A stretch of DNA of 64,000 nt from Cristatella mucedo (lineage: Eukaryota > Bryozoa > Phylactolaemata > Cristatellidae): assembly GCA_009760855.2 (NCBI GenBank), contig WPIO01000003.1, positions 13,383,001 through 13,447,000 on the forward strand, given 5' to 3'. The position numbers and the translations under genes were made by a program. Every line of letters begins with the position of its first letter. Positions within the stretch are counted from its first letter, which is position 1. A model generated the notes under the pieces. It was not told where the DNA came from. It saw only the letters and a program-made list of their open reading frames with translations, and did no database searches. Of the stretch, positions 41,318 to 52,675 are shown piece by piece.

Positions 41318-42433
41318 GTATATACTTTTTATACAAGCGTTAGAGATTGCTAACGGTTCCTATATTGTGATGAGATTACCGAAGCTCTGGATGACATTAT
41401 AGATGACAAAGTGGGCGACCGCAAGGATGAGACGTGTTAAGAACCCATAGGATTGCACGATCAAATGCAGTGCCTTGAGACGGGCATAATGACTGCTCTC
41501 TGGAAGAAGTTTCTCACGAGATTTCAAGCCAACAGCAGTGTTTAGCAGTTGTTGTCGTTGCAGTCAGCTGACTAAAACTTGAATTATGTTGCTGCGATAT
41601 TTTCTTTCACTGCAGATGTACGTCCAAAGCTTTCGTTAACAGTTCGACCACTTTGAAGCGCACGGCAAGCACGCTGAGAAACTATCGGGCTGATCTCAGT
41701 AAGCGAGTATGCAGACGAAATCACAGATCAGATAAGAGAATCCGGCGCGGACACTTGAATTTGCAACCACTTAATGCATTCCGCACTGACACATTCGTCG
41801 TTATCATCGAAAGCCCTGCTGCTGCACTGTCGAAGCGAAAGGAATCAGCCGACAGATTTGCTTTCTTGAGTAAAATTTCATCACTTTTGGATGCATAAAT
41901 TTGAGAATGTGCGAATAAATAAGTTAATTGCTATGCCTCCTATATGCAGCCTGAAATGGCGGAAGAGTTAGTACAATTTGAGGAGGCTCTACAGAAACAG
42001 TTGGGCAAGGAAACATTGCAGGCGGTGGAGTCAGACGACCTACAGGAAGATGAAAATGCAGATCCCGATATTGCTACAATCGGCAGCAAGATCGAAATTC
42101 AATTGCATCGTTTCATCTTTGATAATGGCCTCAATAGCACGTTTGTGAACATGGAGATCGCTATGCACACTTTCCTGCACCTCATGGTGAGGAGCTGCTC
42201 AGGTTAGCGGTTATTCAGAAAGCTAAAGCTGATTAAAAGTAATCTCATATCAACAATGTCGCATGAGCGTCTGAACATGCTTAGGCCGTTGAGTCTCGAG
42301 CAGGACCTTCTGAGAGAAGTTGACTGTGAGTGCATTATCCGCAACTTGCATTTACACATGTTCGAGCCTCAACATGCTCATACTTGGCTAACTGTCAGCA
42401 GTCAGCACCTGGAATGTGCATAAATGTATATGG

Positions 42434-42607
42434 GGAGCCGTAATGGCTCACTAGGTAAGGCGGTTGCTTTTCACGACCTCGGTCCTGAGGTCGTGGGCTC
42501 GAATCCTCCGGCGGGTGATCATTTAATGCCGCTGCAAGCGGTGGTGATAGCCTTTAAAGCTCTTCTGTTGCTATGCAAGAAGAGGCTGTTAGATCAGCTA
42601 CTATTTT
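42434..42607 (+). mobile_element. SINE-B copy, full length
   Basis: GGAGCCGTAATGGCTCACTA, then GGTAAGGCGGTTGC. The stem is CACGACCTC with CTGAGGTCGTG around GGTC, followed by the B-box-like GGCTCGAATCC, CCGCTGCAAGCGGTGGTGAT, GCTCTTCTGTTGCTATGCAA and AGATCAGCTACTA. Confidence 0.9.
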
Positions 42608-44271
42608 TTAGTGCAAAGCTAAAACTGTAAATTTCCAATTTGATTGTCATGTGTTTGACAGACTGACAGCTGTTTGTAAAGCGTGATTTAGATATTTGAC
42701 TGTCGGCTTTGTCAATCAGTTTTTCAGTAATTAATAAAGTTGATTTCAATGATTTGTAAGGAAATGATATCACGAGTGACTCGAGTGAGGAGTCCACGAC
42801 ATGGGCAGCTGGGATCATCCGGCCCCTCCGGGGCCCCTGCAGGCCGTCAGGGCATCACGCCGACAAAGACAGGCCTGGCCAGACGCCGCAGCCCCGATGC
42901 ATGACGGACGCAGAAGCAACTAGATAGAATCTCGTCATTATCTGCCTGAACTGAGACGTCCTCGGCATGGCTTATCCGTTAGATCCTCTTCATCTAGTCG
43001 GAGTTACGGTTACGGATCGCCCTGTTTGAGTTGCCTTCATCACGCTCAACGTGCATATATCTGTAGCGTATCGCCATATGGGAAGGCTTGTTAGATGAGT
43101 CGCCGCTTGATTTATATTGCTGGTAGGCGCTTTGGCACGTTCACATTTGCCTTAGATTGAGATGTATAGCTTACGGTTTAGATTTAGGGCTATATGTGTA
43201 AGCGACGAATCGCATTGATGATTAAAGTGTATCGCTTAGCAGCGCTCTGGCAGCTTTTGGATTTTTTTTATGTTATTGCAGATCAACAGTTAGTCGAGCT
43301 AATAGCCTATGGTTATAGCAGGGTATTTTATGGCTTCGTGTTAAGCGTAGATTGCCCGCACGCGGACTAGAGAGTTTTATTGTGGGTAGGGGGAAGATAA
43401 TACGATTAGCTTATTCAACAGCCCCATTTACATAGCGGCAGTCCGAAACGTTTCAGGAGCGAAGCCGCAGCGGTCGCAGATTGGATTTGGAGCTTTGATT
43501 TGAAGAAGATGGTCGAGAGTCAGGAGGACCGGTGTCAGCGGAAAGCGCAGCGTCCGAATGCGTCCGATTGCCCGAGCAGCCCCCCCCCCCTGGTTAGTCA
43601 GCAGGATCGACGGAGCGTCCGACGGCGAGTCGGCCAGCAAGCGACACCTACCGGGCTGTGTTCTCGCAACGCATGGATCAGGACAGGCGCCATCGCCAAC
43701 TTTCGACTTTATGTATGACCAACTGAACGGGGCCCGCATATAATTAAATGGTGAAGGCAAGACTGACCGTTGTGAGATCGGACCTCTACCTGGCTAAAGG
43801 TTTCGTACAATGGCAGCTACAGCAGAAAAGAGTGCAGAAATGAGGCGAGCAAACCACGGCGTAAGCGCACCGCGGGAGCGAGGCTGTGGTGCATTCTGAC
43901 CGGTCCTCGTTCGCGCAAGACGGCGAAGGCTTTCATCGGATTTCTCAGGCTGCAGCAAGCGCGGGAGCTGAGCTGGCCACTCGTTTGCTGCAGCGCACCT
44001 CTTCATCTCGATGTCGTGCGACGAAAAAATAGAGTATGCTGTCGCGGTTTTTAAGCGAGACTTTAATATGCTTTCTGAATTGCAGATCTTTAAAATACAT
44101 TTGAAACTCATTATTCAAATCCTCTGTCAAAACTCTTGCATGCATACCCTCCATCGCGTGGAAGGTTCCCTATACTTTGAGAAGTTTACCTTAGCATCGA
44201 GTTTACCTTAGTGCCGGAGTTTACCTTAGCGCCGGAGCACGACAGCGAAGGGACCTACGAGTTAACGAAAT
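42608..44271. other. No gene recognised
   Basis: Mixed composition. A CG-rich patch at 42820-42900 and chance open frames at 43428-43760 have no domain match. A short tandem repeat at 44181-44238 is listed separately. Confidence 0.4.
44181..44238. repeat. Three-copy 17-18 bp tandem repeat
   Basis: The phrase GTTTACCTTAG starts at 44184, 44201 and 44219, each preceded by GA or GGA and followed by CATC, TGCCG or CGCCG. Confidence 0.85.
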
Positions 44272-44690
44272 AACCTGAATTCAATGCGCTGCTTAATAAT
44301 GAGTGCCGCTTGAAGATAGTTATAATAATTTGGCAGTTACAGCCCTTACGACCGACAAGGCCAACTGCCGAATTTTTCACCATCAGCAGGCGTCTCATTG
44401 GATAGGCAGGAACACGTGCAACGGGAGAGTTGTACAAGTCAAGACAGCATGTCGCAAATGGACGGACCAGCTTGGTGTAGTACCCTAATCTTTGCTCTAT
44501 TACGTAGCTGAAAGGAGGCAGACTCGACAGTGGAGCTAGTCATCTAGTCATCGAGCGCAAGGCCATTTTGGAGTCGGACGCCGAGCTGCAATCCAAAGGT
44601 CAGAGGTCTGGCCGTGTTCATTTTTGGGGTCGGGCTTTCCAGCATCTGATAGACACTAGGTTTGTCTATAACTACGATTTATTGCGAATA
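44272..44690 (-). mobile_element. CR1/L2-type LINE, strongly decayed
   Basis: Read on -, it aligns in order with the copy at 15530-15960: the [17 protein letters not shown] and KLERLT equivalents are still discernible at the DNA level (for example GACCAGCTTGG, GACCTCTGACC and CCAATTTC-like blocks). Reading frames are lost and no tail is present. Confidence 0.5.
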
Positions 44691-45120
44691 TAGTAGAGCT
44701 AATACTGCTAATAGGTGGCGAACCGGTGTATACAATTTCGGACAGTAGGGCCACGTAAGATCACTTGTACGCGCAGCAGGGGAGTGAGCTGAAATCGCTA
44801 AAACACTCGGGTAAATAATTTGTCGAAAAAAATGGCTGCATCATTCTTAATCTTTTATTTGTGGGACGAGATCGCAGTAATCTTACGGCCTGCGATCCGT
44901 CAACTCCTAGCTCACAGAGCACGATGTGGGTACACTCTTCTAGCGTACTTTTGGAAACCTCTTGAGAAATCTGCTCGCTGTATGACTGTGAAAGCGAGTC
45001 AAGTAGTGTGTAGCCAGTTCTTCGGAATTTCAGCTTTATCCCTGTTGCATAGGAAAGAGACTCAAAAAGCTAATATCTCGGATTCACAAAGAACTGATAA
45101 AACTCTGAACAACTGAAACC
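44691..45120. other. No feature recognised
   Basis: A 98-codon open frame at 44820-45116 has no domain I recognise and is not supported as a gene. Confidence 0.35.
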
Positions 45121-45510
45121 GGCTTTCCCATCGCCTAGGCCCTAATAGTGACTAGCAATGTATGTAAGCGTTAGCACTGGAAGTCACTGGTAGAAAGAAA
45201 CCACCCTCATGTTAATCATTATGAAGTTTACATCAACAGACTATCAAGGATCGGTATAATTTCAGGTCTCTAGACTAAGGTGATAATAGGATAGGATATG
45301 TTTCATATTAAACGAGCCGTTCTGATCTAAATTTAAGGTATCACATCCCAGAATTTGCAGGCAGAATTTCATGGCACTTCCGGCAAGCCCGCATGCGATT
45401 GTTTCTCCGAGTTCTCGTAAGCTATAGCCTGCATCAATGTAACTGTACACTTTATTCACAGTCCACTTCCTGCCTCGTTCATCGGAATGAGATATGCGTT
45501 ACCCCGGAGG
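45121..45510. repeat. Diverged direct repeat, copy 1 (about 390 bp)
   Basis: It aligns in order with 45845-46240: CCTAGGCCCTAATA, AACAGACTATCAAGGAT, TAGACTAAGGTGATAATAGG, AATTTCATGGCAC, ATAGCCTGCATCA and CATCGGAATGAGA. On the - strand it holds an open frame starting MNKVYSYIDAGYS. Confidence 0.65.
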
Positions 45511-45844
45511 CATTATTGACTAAGAAAATTATGAGGATCTTACGGGTTACAAGTTTATCGCCAGCCAGAGGGTACATGAACTATTTTATTCGCAGCGGAC
45601 GAATCTATGCTTGCTCGATTTTGTCAAAATTTAGACCAGCAATTGTGATCTGCATAACAAAAATTATAAAGCAGTGGATTCCAAACCTAATTCGTCTGGG
45701 TCTGTCATTTAACAAAGACTTTAGGCAGTTGTTCGTGTGAATCAAGATAGTCAACAATATCCTTATTGCCGAAGGTAAAGACTTTAGTAGCTTGTAACTT
45801 GCTTTTACTGAGAAACGAAGAAATTCCTGCTAACCAGGTAGAAT

Positions 45845-46240
45845 TTTCCTTGCCTCGGCCGTACTAATATATAATAGAGTATGTAAAATTTTAAATTGCA
45901 AAAAAAGTCAGAGCAAGTAAGCAACCACTTCCATTATGACCAGAATGATGTACGCACCAACAGACTACGCAGGATTGGTTGAGTTATAGGCGTATAGACT
46001 AAGGCGATAATAGCATTGTTTATGTCTTAAAACTCAAATTAAATGGGGGCTTATGGTCTACATAAACAGCATAGAACCACTGCATTTCCAAGATAAAGTT
46101 CATGGTACTCCTGACAAGCCAGTATATTATTGAATCAACAGCTTCCGGTGAGCGATAGCCTGAATCAGCGTAGCTGTGCATGTTATTCATCGTCCCGGCC
46201 CTGTCTCATTCTTTAGAATGAGAACGCATCCTTTAGAGCA
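45845..46240. repeat. Diverged direct repeat, copy 2 (about 390 bp)
   Basis: Counterpart of 45121-45510, with CCTCGGCCGTACTAATA, AACAGACTACGCAGGAT, TAGACTAAGGCGATAATAG, AAGTTCATGGTAC, ATAGCCTGAATCA and TTTAGAATGAGA. The corresponding - strand frame reads MNNMHSYADSGYR, matching copy 1 in spacing. Identity of the family is unknown. Confidence 0.65.
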
Positions 46241-46242
46241 TA

Positions 46243-46300
46243 TGTAAAGTGCCTATACATAGACTATGTTCTCTTAGAGGGCCATTCAAATATATTAATT
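46243..46300 (+). mobile_element. LINE or SINE-A 3' tail relic
   Basis: GCATATGTAAAGTGCCTATA, then TATGTTCTCTTAGAGGGCCA and an AT-rich end, matching the shared tail. It directly follows repeat copy 2. Confidence 0.6.
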
Positions 46301-46474
46301 TTATAATCCCTAGCGTCTCGTATTCTTTTTACGCTGTGCCAGAGTTCACTGGTAATGTTAAGGGTATTGATGTTTCGGAGATTATAGTAGACAGTAATAA
46401 CTAAAGATTTACTTGATGCAAGCCCTCTCGTGCTAAGGAACTGTTCGAATGTGTGTATGTACAAATCTTGGTTG

Positions 46475-46750
46475 CTACTTCACAGAGCCGCAAAGACTAT
46501 GTGATTGTTAAGCAGCAGAGTTTCCTATAGCTAACTTATTGCCATTCCGTGACTTTTGCTACGCACACGTTGACTCCAGCGACTGCATCTCAAGAAACAA
46601 AAGAGGATAGCTGAGTCAGGATGACAGGCAGCAGTCAAAGAAGGGAGCAGCACGAAAGTAGCAGCTCGGTGGTAGGGTGGGAAAAAAAGCGTGACGTAGT
46701 CGGCAGCAGGAGAGTAGATGTCATTGCGTAAGAAGGGTGGTGTGAGCTCG
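46475..46750. mobile_element. LTR-like repeat relic (copy 3, partial)
   Basis: Shares GCATCTCAAGAAACAAA, GAAAGTAGCAGCTCGG, GTCGGCAGCAGGAGAGTAG and TTGCGTA with 28345-28485, the segment before the TATA box of copy 1. No TATA-linked 3' half is clear. Confidence 0.4.
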
Positions 46751-47136
46751 GCAGTCTAGGACCTGCTAGGGAAAACTTCAGTCTCCAACGGTATTTAAGC
46801 GTAAGAATGTAACAGCTAATTTACTGTCCGTAGAGCATTCGATGATGGAACGAGGAGGCTGAAACTTGTGCAGCAGTTCAGTTAGGTATGAAGGAGCCAA
46901 GCCATGGCCGGCCTTGCGGTTCGAGAATTATTTTGATCTGTATTCACTGATCGACCGGGAGCAATCGAAGCTCCTTCAGCAAAGGAGACCCAGCGGCCTG
47001 CAACAGTGGCGTTAAATTGAACAATTCCGCTTGGTTTGTAATATGAAATCGGTCGCGACACAATATGCTCGTGCGCACGCTTCGGGCCGATCTCGTAGCG
47101 AAGCGCCACGCAGACAGTGGGTCCCGAGCTTCCGAG
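46751..47136. other. No feature recognised
   Basis: Chance open frames on the - strand only. Confidence 0.35.
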
Positions 47137-47849
47137 CCGCCCCAAGTGATCCTAGCAAAGGCCAACTCTAGCTTCTACAAAACCTTTGTTAAATCACAGA
47201 TGCACAATCCAAAAATGCTGATGTCGACGATAAACCAGCTCCTTAACCGCTCCCAGGTTAGCTCCTTACCTAGTGATCCCTGTGATGATCTAGCTGATCG
47301 CTTCTCGTCGACAAGATCAGGGAGTCCATCCCTGAGATGTCAGCATTCCCCCTGGAATCCTGTCCCTCAATTCCATGCAGCACCTCAATGTCGACATTCA
47401 AGGTCACTAGTGACCTCGTCCTGGAGTTTACATCCCAATCAAAAAAGATAACTAGTCCTCTGGACCCTATTCCCAGTGTCCTGCTTCTACGATGCATTGA
47501 TCTGCTGCTGCCGTACATAACTAACATCATAAATATGTCATTAGCCTCAGGCCATGTCCCAGCACCTTTAAAAAAGGGTTTAGTCAGGCCACTACTCAAG
47601 AAAGCAACACTAGACCAAGACAAATTGAGCAACTTCCGCCCAGTCTCCCTTCTACCGTACATATCAACGACACAGCAACGGATCGTGGAAGACCAGCTGA
47701 ACTCATATAATGAAACTTCAAACCTTAATAATAAGTTCAAGTCTGATTCTAGAGCTAAGAACTCCACAGATTCAGCATTGCTTCGAGCGTATAACGACCT
47801 TCTTAGGAACTCAGATTTGGGTAGAATAGCTCTTCTGGTTTTGCTCGAT

Positions 47850-48015
47850 GCCGAGCTGGTTTGGTCTAGCGGTTAAGGTGCTCACCCCAACCAAGGTCTG
47901 ACTGAGGTCGTGGGCTCGAGCCCCGAGGCACATGTGAAGCGCTTGAATAGAGATTAAGTTCTCTTGTTGCGGTATATAAATGAATTATATATATATATAT
48001 TATGTATATATATAT
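47850..48015 (+). mobile_element. SINE-A inserted within the LINE reverse transcriptase
   Basis: GCCGAGCTGGTTTGGTCTAG, then CGGTTAAGGTGCTCACCCC, GTCGTGGGCTCGAGCCCCGA, AGATTAAGTTCTCTTG and TATATAAATGAATTATA, with an (AT)n tail to about 48015. The host LINE codons LLVLLD on the left and SAAFD on the right are contiguous in other copies, so this is a clean insertion. Confidence 0.93.
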
Positions 48016-48233
48016 TTTTTCGGCAGCTTTTGATACTATCGATCCCCAAGTCCTTCTTGAGCGCATCTCATCTCACCTGGGCATCACTGGCCCTGAATTG
48101 CAATTGTTCAGGTCCTACTTCAATGAGAGACTCCAGAGTATTGATGTGAATGGACAAAGATCATCCAGGGAACCTCTTAAATACGGGGTACCTCAAGGAC
48201 CTGTGCTTGGTCATGTTCTTTTCACGGTTTGTA

Positions 48234-48235
<2 letters not shown>

Positions 48236-48283
<48 letters not shown>
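48236..48283. repeat. (CT)n microsatellite expanded inside the LINE
   Basis: About 24 CT units where other LINE copies have CTCTCCCTCTTGCCGATG, indicating expansion of a resident pyrimidine seed. Confidence 0.9.
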
Positions 48284-48286
<3 letters not shown>

Positions 48287-49492
48287 CGATGTGATTACCA
48301 GGCACAATCTAGGCTTTCACTTCTATGTTAGATGACAATCAGTTGTACCTTTGCTTTGATCCCTCCCAGCCTTCTTGCTCGTCGAATTTTCTCAACTCCC
48401 TTGCACCATGTATTGATGACATCCGCACATGGATGGCAGCAAATTTTCTTAAATTTAATGATGATAAAACTAACTTACTAGTTATGGGCATACCAAGTGT
48501 GATTCAGAAATTGGAAAGGCTAACACTAAAAATCGGCTGTGCCAGCATATCTCCTGTTGAATATGCACGAAATCTGGGTGTTATGTTCCAAAGTGACTTT
48601 TCACTAGACGACCACATCAGCTCCACAGTCAAGCCTGCCTACTTTCAGCTACATAACATAGCTCAAATTTGGGCTTGCTTAGACAGGGATACCACATCTA
48701 AATTGGTCCATGCATTTGTGAAATCCCGACTTGAGTTCTGTAACTCACTGCTTGCTGGTCTACTGGCCTGTACACTCAGGCGCTTACAGCTGGCGCAAGA
48801 CTCTGCAGCTAAGCTTGTCTGTCGTGAGCGTCGCAGTTGCCACATGTCACCACTTCTTGCCGACCCGCACTGACTCCCAGTCAAGCAATGTAGTGACTTC
48901 AAGGTTTTTGTCACTCACTGTTAGGTCCGTTCATTCTTTGGCTCGAGCCTACCTATCAGATCTTCTCCACCACCAGGCTTAGCGTCGTACCACCCGCTTT
49001 TCGGAATCTAATTATTTACCTTTACCTTGTCTGAACCTCAAATCCTTTGGAGACCCTGCCTTTAGTTCGTATGCTCCCAAAGCCTGGAACTCACTCCCGA
49101 ATTGCGTCACGACATCTCCTGAATTGTCCACATTTAAAAAGAAGCTAAAAAGGTACCTCTTTGTCACAGCATTTAGTGGGTCCCTGTGATTCGCCTTTTA
49201 TGGGCTTATGTGTGCTGACACTGTGCATGCTGCCACTAACCATACTTGCATGCTGACCCTGTGCATGTCACCCATAACCACGTTACACTTGCTGTTTATT
49301 GAGCACTTACCATTCGATCGTGCTTACTTTATAGCAAATGTAAAGGTCCTAGAAAGAGATTGAGTTCTCTGAGGGTGCTATATCAATGTATTATTATTAT
49401 TATTTATCTGCCGTTCGCTAGAGAACAGTATCCTGCGCCTGGTGTGAACAATATTCTGCACCTGGTAGCGTCTTCCGCCGCGCACTGTCCCA

Positions 49493-49494
<2 letters not shown>

Positions 49495-49579
<85 letters not shown>

Positions 49580-49582
49580 CAT
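49495..49582. repeat. (AT)n microsatellite with ATAC interruptions
   Basis: About 88 bp of alternating A and T with a few TACATA breaks. The open frames through it are artefacts. Confidence 0.95.
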
Positions 49583-49614
49583 ATATGTATGACTTGGAAT
49601 CTGCCTGGCTTGTA

Positions 49615-49790
49615 AGGTGACAGCCTACTCTTTTGGCGATGGTCTGCCAGTCGTTGATTCATATCGCCGACCGTTAGCTATTACATGCTTACAAGAGGAG
49701 TCTGCCGGAAGTCTCTTGCCCTCCCGGCTACAATAATATGCAGGCAATTGCTTGCGCTTTGGTGATTTCATTGTGTTTGGTACCGCTGTT
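49615..49790. mobile_element. Faint LTR-like repeat relic (copy 4)
   Basis: GGTCTGCCAGTCGTTGATTC and a following run resemble the GTCTGC.GGTCGGTGA block of copies 1 and 2. Too diverged for certainty. Confidence 0.25.
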
Positions 49791-49897
49791 TGCGAGAGCT
49801 TAACCTTTCGTCGCCCTCTGGCGCGTTACGGGTGACGGGCCGTAAATTGTCCGGCTTTCACAGCTACCTGACCCAAAAAATCTAATTAAGAAACTAA

Positions 49898-50047
49898 CTC
49901 ATTTGCATAGCGCCTAAGAGAACATAAATCTATGCTCAGGCGCTTGACATATGCCACGGAGCTTGAGCCCACGATCTCGGTAATCAAATACATTCACCTT
50001 GACCTTGATTAGAGGCAAGCATCCTAGCCGCTGGGCCGAACCAGCTA
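49898..50047 (-). mobile_element. SINE-A relative, diverged
   Basis: Read on -, it has an AGCTGG head, GAGATCGTGGGCTCAAGC, ATGTCAAGCGCCTGAGC, and the end TTATGTTCTCTTAGGCGCTA, TGCAAATGA. The central part differs from other copies. Confidence 0.65.
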
Positions 50048-50352
50048 CAGAGTACTAACAGGACAAAACGTTTCCACACAATGCCAGAGTTAAAGACCAC
50101 CTGGAAATTTAATTTTGATACGGAAATTTTCAGCAAAATTTCAGGTAGATATATCAATCCCGGTGACAGCCTCGGCTGTTAGCAGGGGCTCAGGATTTTT
50201 AGATGAGAAGATTAGCCAGGATAATCAGCCAGGATTTTCAGATTGGAGGCGAGGGTTCACGCTGGGGAACAAGCATCTCTTGCCTCTCCCCAAGGCCTGA
50301 GGAAATTTGCTTCCGGATAGAGGTGCTTCCCTCTGCCCATGGGGGCGCAATG

Positions 50353-50523
50353 GGTGAGCCGCGATGGCGAGCTAGGTAAGGCGGTTGGTTTTCACGACCT
50401 CTGTCCCGACGTCGTGGGTTCGAGTCCTGCGGTGGCGATCCTGTATTGCCACTGCAAGCGGTGGTGATAGGCGTAAGGCTCTTCTGTCGCTATACAAAAG
50501 AGACTTTTAAATCAGCTAGTATT
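50353..50523 (+). mobile_element. SINE-B copy, full length
   Basis: GAGCCGCGATGGCGAGCTAG, then GTAAGGCGGTTGG, CACGACCTC and GACGTCGTG stem, B box GGTTCGAGTCC, ACTGCAAGCGGTGGTGATAG, GCTCTTCTGTCGCTATACAA and AAATCAGCTAGTA. Confidence 0.9.
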
Positions 50524-51771
50524 AAATTAAAATTAAATTACAATTGCCCCCCCCCCGACATCCTGGCTTCACCACTGGCAACCTGACCACTGGCTGTAAG
50601 AAAACGCTTTCTCAAATGAGCCCGACCATTGAAGTCATTGGTGTCACTAGCATTGATGGCAGGAAGAAGACCTCTGCATACATTCTCTGCATACTGTGCC
50701 TGAAAAAAGAGCCTTAAGAACCTTTAGAAATTTGCCCGTGCTTGCTAATAAGAATGAAAAATTTCCTCACATTTTTACTATCACTCTGCAGGCATCAGTC
50801 CACATTCTTTGCTAGAATGTCTAGGGCCCTAGCTTTTTGGGTGCACATTTGCGTAGAAGAATCCGGGGACCATAGATCGAGTATTTCTTCAAGTGGTTAT
50901 TTAATAGTTTCTTGCCCATGTGCAATTAATCCAATGGTCGTGTCCGTAAACGCCCCCCCCCCGTGGGGAAACTGGTATTCGTTGACACATGGCCGGAAAG
51001 CTGCATGATCCATTTGTGTATTAGACTTTGCTACTGAAAGACTTGGATGTTTTCTATACCATCGTAATGACACCGACGCAACTTACTAATTTTCGGTAGC
51101 AATAATTTTGACAAGCTCCTTGTTATCGTAGATATTTTTTCAAGCCGAGTTTTTAGCTTTTACACTTCTTCTCTGTGTTCATTTTGGTGCGTTACGTTGT
51201 AGGGTAATCACGTTTTTTTACGGTAGTCGCTGTAGGCACCCTCGAGTCCTACGCTTCTGTCGCTACTGCATTTATAGTGGGACTATTTGCCGCCTCGACT
51301 TCAAAGTCCAGATACTCATCGCTGCCAAATTCGCCAACTGCCACGGCGGCAGCGAAGTCCCCATCGGCCCAGCATCCTGCTGGCAGGCCAGCCAGCCGTT
51401 TTGCTCGCATTACTCTCCGCGGGCCTTGGGCTCTTGGCGACGGCGAACGCCGGCACTTCCGGAGCGGTATCTCCGGAACTACACCCGCGTGCTCAATCGC
51501 GCCTTACACTGCTGAAGCTCCTGGCAGCTCCGCAGCTTATGAACAAGGCTAGATTCTGCCGTTGTGACACGAACCTTCCTACGCACTGCTTGATGATAAG
51601 TGGGTAAAATAGATGGAGCACTGGGCCGTGGTGCAAGCATCATCTGACAATGGTCCAAATGGACGCGCATATCTGCAGTCAGAGTATTCATTGGCGACCT
51701 AATGCAACTGTTCGCGCCTGTGGTGATTGTAACGGTCGCGACAACGCTGCATAAAGTGGCCGTTCGCTATA
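50524..51771. other. No gene recognised
   Basis: Two short C-runs (about 50548 and 50954) and overlapping chance open frames near 51277-51607. Nothing repeated elsewhere in the window. Confidence 0.4.
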
Positions 51772-52608
51772 GACAGTGGTACCTCGCCTTACGAGTTTAA
51801 TTCGGTCCGTGCCGGAGCTCGTAGCTCAAAGTACTCGTGTCAAATCGATTTTCCCTATTGAAATGAATTTAAATGCCATCAATCCGTTGCGGACCCCACA
51901 AAGCACAGCAATAAATTTTTTGTCATGTTTTTAAATTAAAAATGTACTTATAAATAACAAGTAGTGTTTTAAAAGCGATGCAGTAAAATGTCTTGCAATA
52001 AACGGGTTTATTAATCCTAAAATACAGGAGTAACTTAGATCAGACGACTTGAAGATAATAATAGAGTTAGAGGAGAAAGGCGGAAACGAATACTTGAATC
52101 TTATTCGCCGATTTTTGCTCTTTTCGCCAGGCTTTCCTTGCTTTCAGTTTATTGGCTGGGCCTTTACGCAGAAGCGCCGATTGTTACCAGTCATGTGATA
52201 AACTCTCACACGATGATATTGCCTAATGGAGAAATAGAGTGCAGTATGTACTTAGCTGTTCCTGCCGTAGTCGGATTCAACACCGGAGTCTGGCGATCTA
52301 GTGCGTTCAAGCATCACGATGGTTCGCTCGAATCTGTCTGGGAGCGAACCAACAGGCCTGCGCTCGGCGTCGCACCCGGTTCGTAGGGCAGCGTCTTAAA
52401 ACGGAACGTCGTTCGCTGCCCTATCCTTATTGGCCCGAATAACCACGCGCAGTGTGACGTTCGCTGCGGCAACTAGCGGTGAAGTTTCTGAAGCTGGCTC
52501 GTAACTTGAATTTTATCTCGCAACTCAAAGCAAAACATCGGCCGAGAGACAGCTTGTATCTCGAAGCACTCGTATGTCGAGACGCTCGTAAGCAGATGTA
52601 CCACTGTT
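51772..52608. mobile_element. Non-autonomous Tc1/mariner (Tigger-like) element
   Basis: About 837 bp bounded by inverted repeats: the left end GACAGTGGTACCTCGCCTTA, CGAG and the right end AGCAGATGTACCACTGTT, the inverse of AACAGTGGTACATCTGCT. Subterminal inverted similarity extends further (GAGCTCGTAGCTCAAA versus TATCTCGAAGCACTCG). TA dinucleotides flank both ends (51770-51771, 52609-52610), as expected for this superfamily. No transposase is encoded. Confidence 0.75.
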
Positions 52609-52675
52609 TATATTTATGTTTATATTTATATTTATTTATGTTTACTGTTTACTGTGTACCACTGTTCACTGTTTA

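Larger units (their letters stand above)
38500..42345 (+). pseudogene. Decayed hAT transposase, ZMYM1-like (TTF zinc finger) type
   Basis: Broken pieces appear in protein order on the + strand: LSKEPIVRDWL and LFLFCFPCKLMSPEVVAF then GENGFCNWKHKRQQIMEH (TTF zinc-finger region, 38690-38850), AFRGDNQIVGSAHRGNYY (39030-39085), DNASNMSGNY and PCAGHFLNLIGQCAADYG then VDVVSFFDLVQRLYVF (39525-39720), NTRWEARVDAANAL (39786-39828), DDIIDDKVGDRKDE (41390-41435), ETGIMTALWKKFLTRFQ (41476-41525), FRTDTFVVIIESP (41780-41820), LEP-like PEMAEELVQFEEAL (41945-41990) and the dimerisation block KLKLIKSNLISTMSHERLNM (42220-42280), then EQDLLREVD. Stops and frameshifts are frequent. A LINE tail (39838), a (CT)n run and a SINE-A (41177) interrupt it. 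Terminal repeats were not found. A host gene of this type is unlikely given the breaks. Confidence 0.82.
47137..49405 (+). mobile_element. CR1/L2-type LINE, longest copy, with nested SINE
   Basis: It starts before the reverse transcriptase (AKANSSFYKTFVKSQMHNPK, LMSTINQLLNRSQ), frameshifts near 47300, then has SKKITSPLDPIPSVLLLRCI, PLLKKATLDQDKLSNFRPVS and STDSALLRAYNDLL. At ALLVLLD it is interrupted at 47850 by a SINE-A. It resumes near 48018 with SAAFDTIDPQVLLERISSHL, YGVPQGPVLG, an expanded (CT)n, [75 protein letters not shown] and the 3' tail with (TTA)n at about 49390-49405. It is the best source for the family protein, but is itself inactive. Confidence 0.9.

Noticed and set aside
42434-42607. 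Could be a real tRNA gene because of the A- and B-box-like sequences
   Set aside because: The same unit recurs at 50353 and 63719 with a shared 3' body, so it is a SINE. No proper acceptor-stem pairing was visible.
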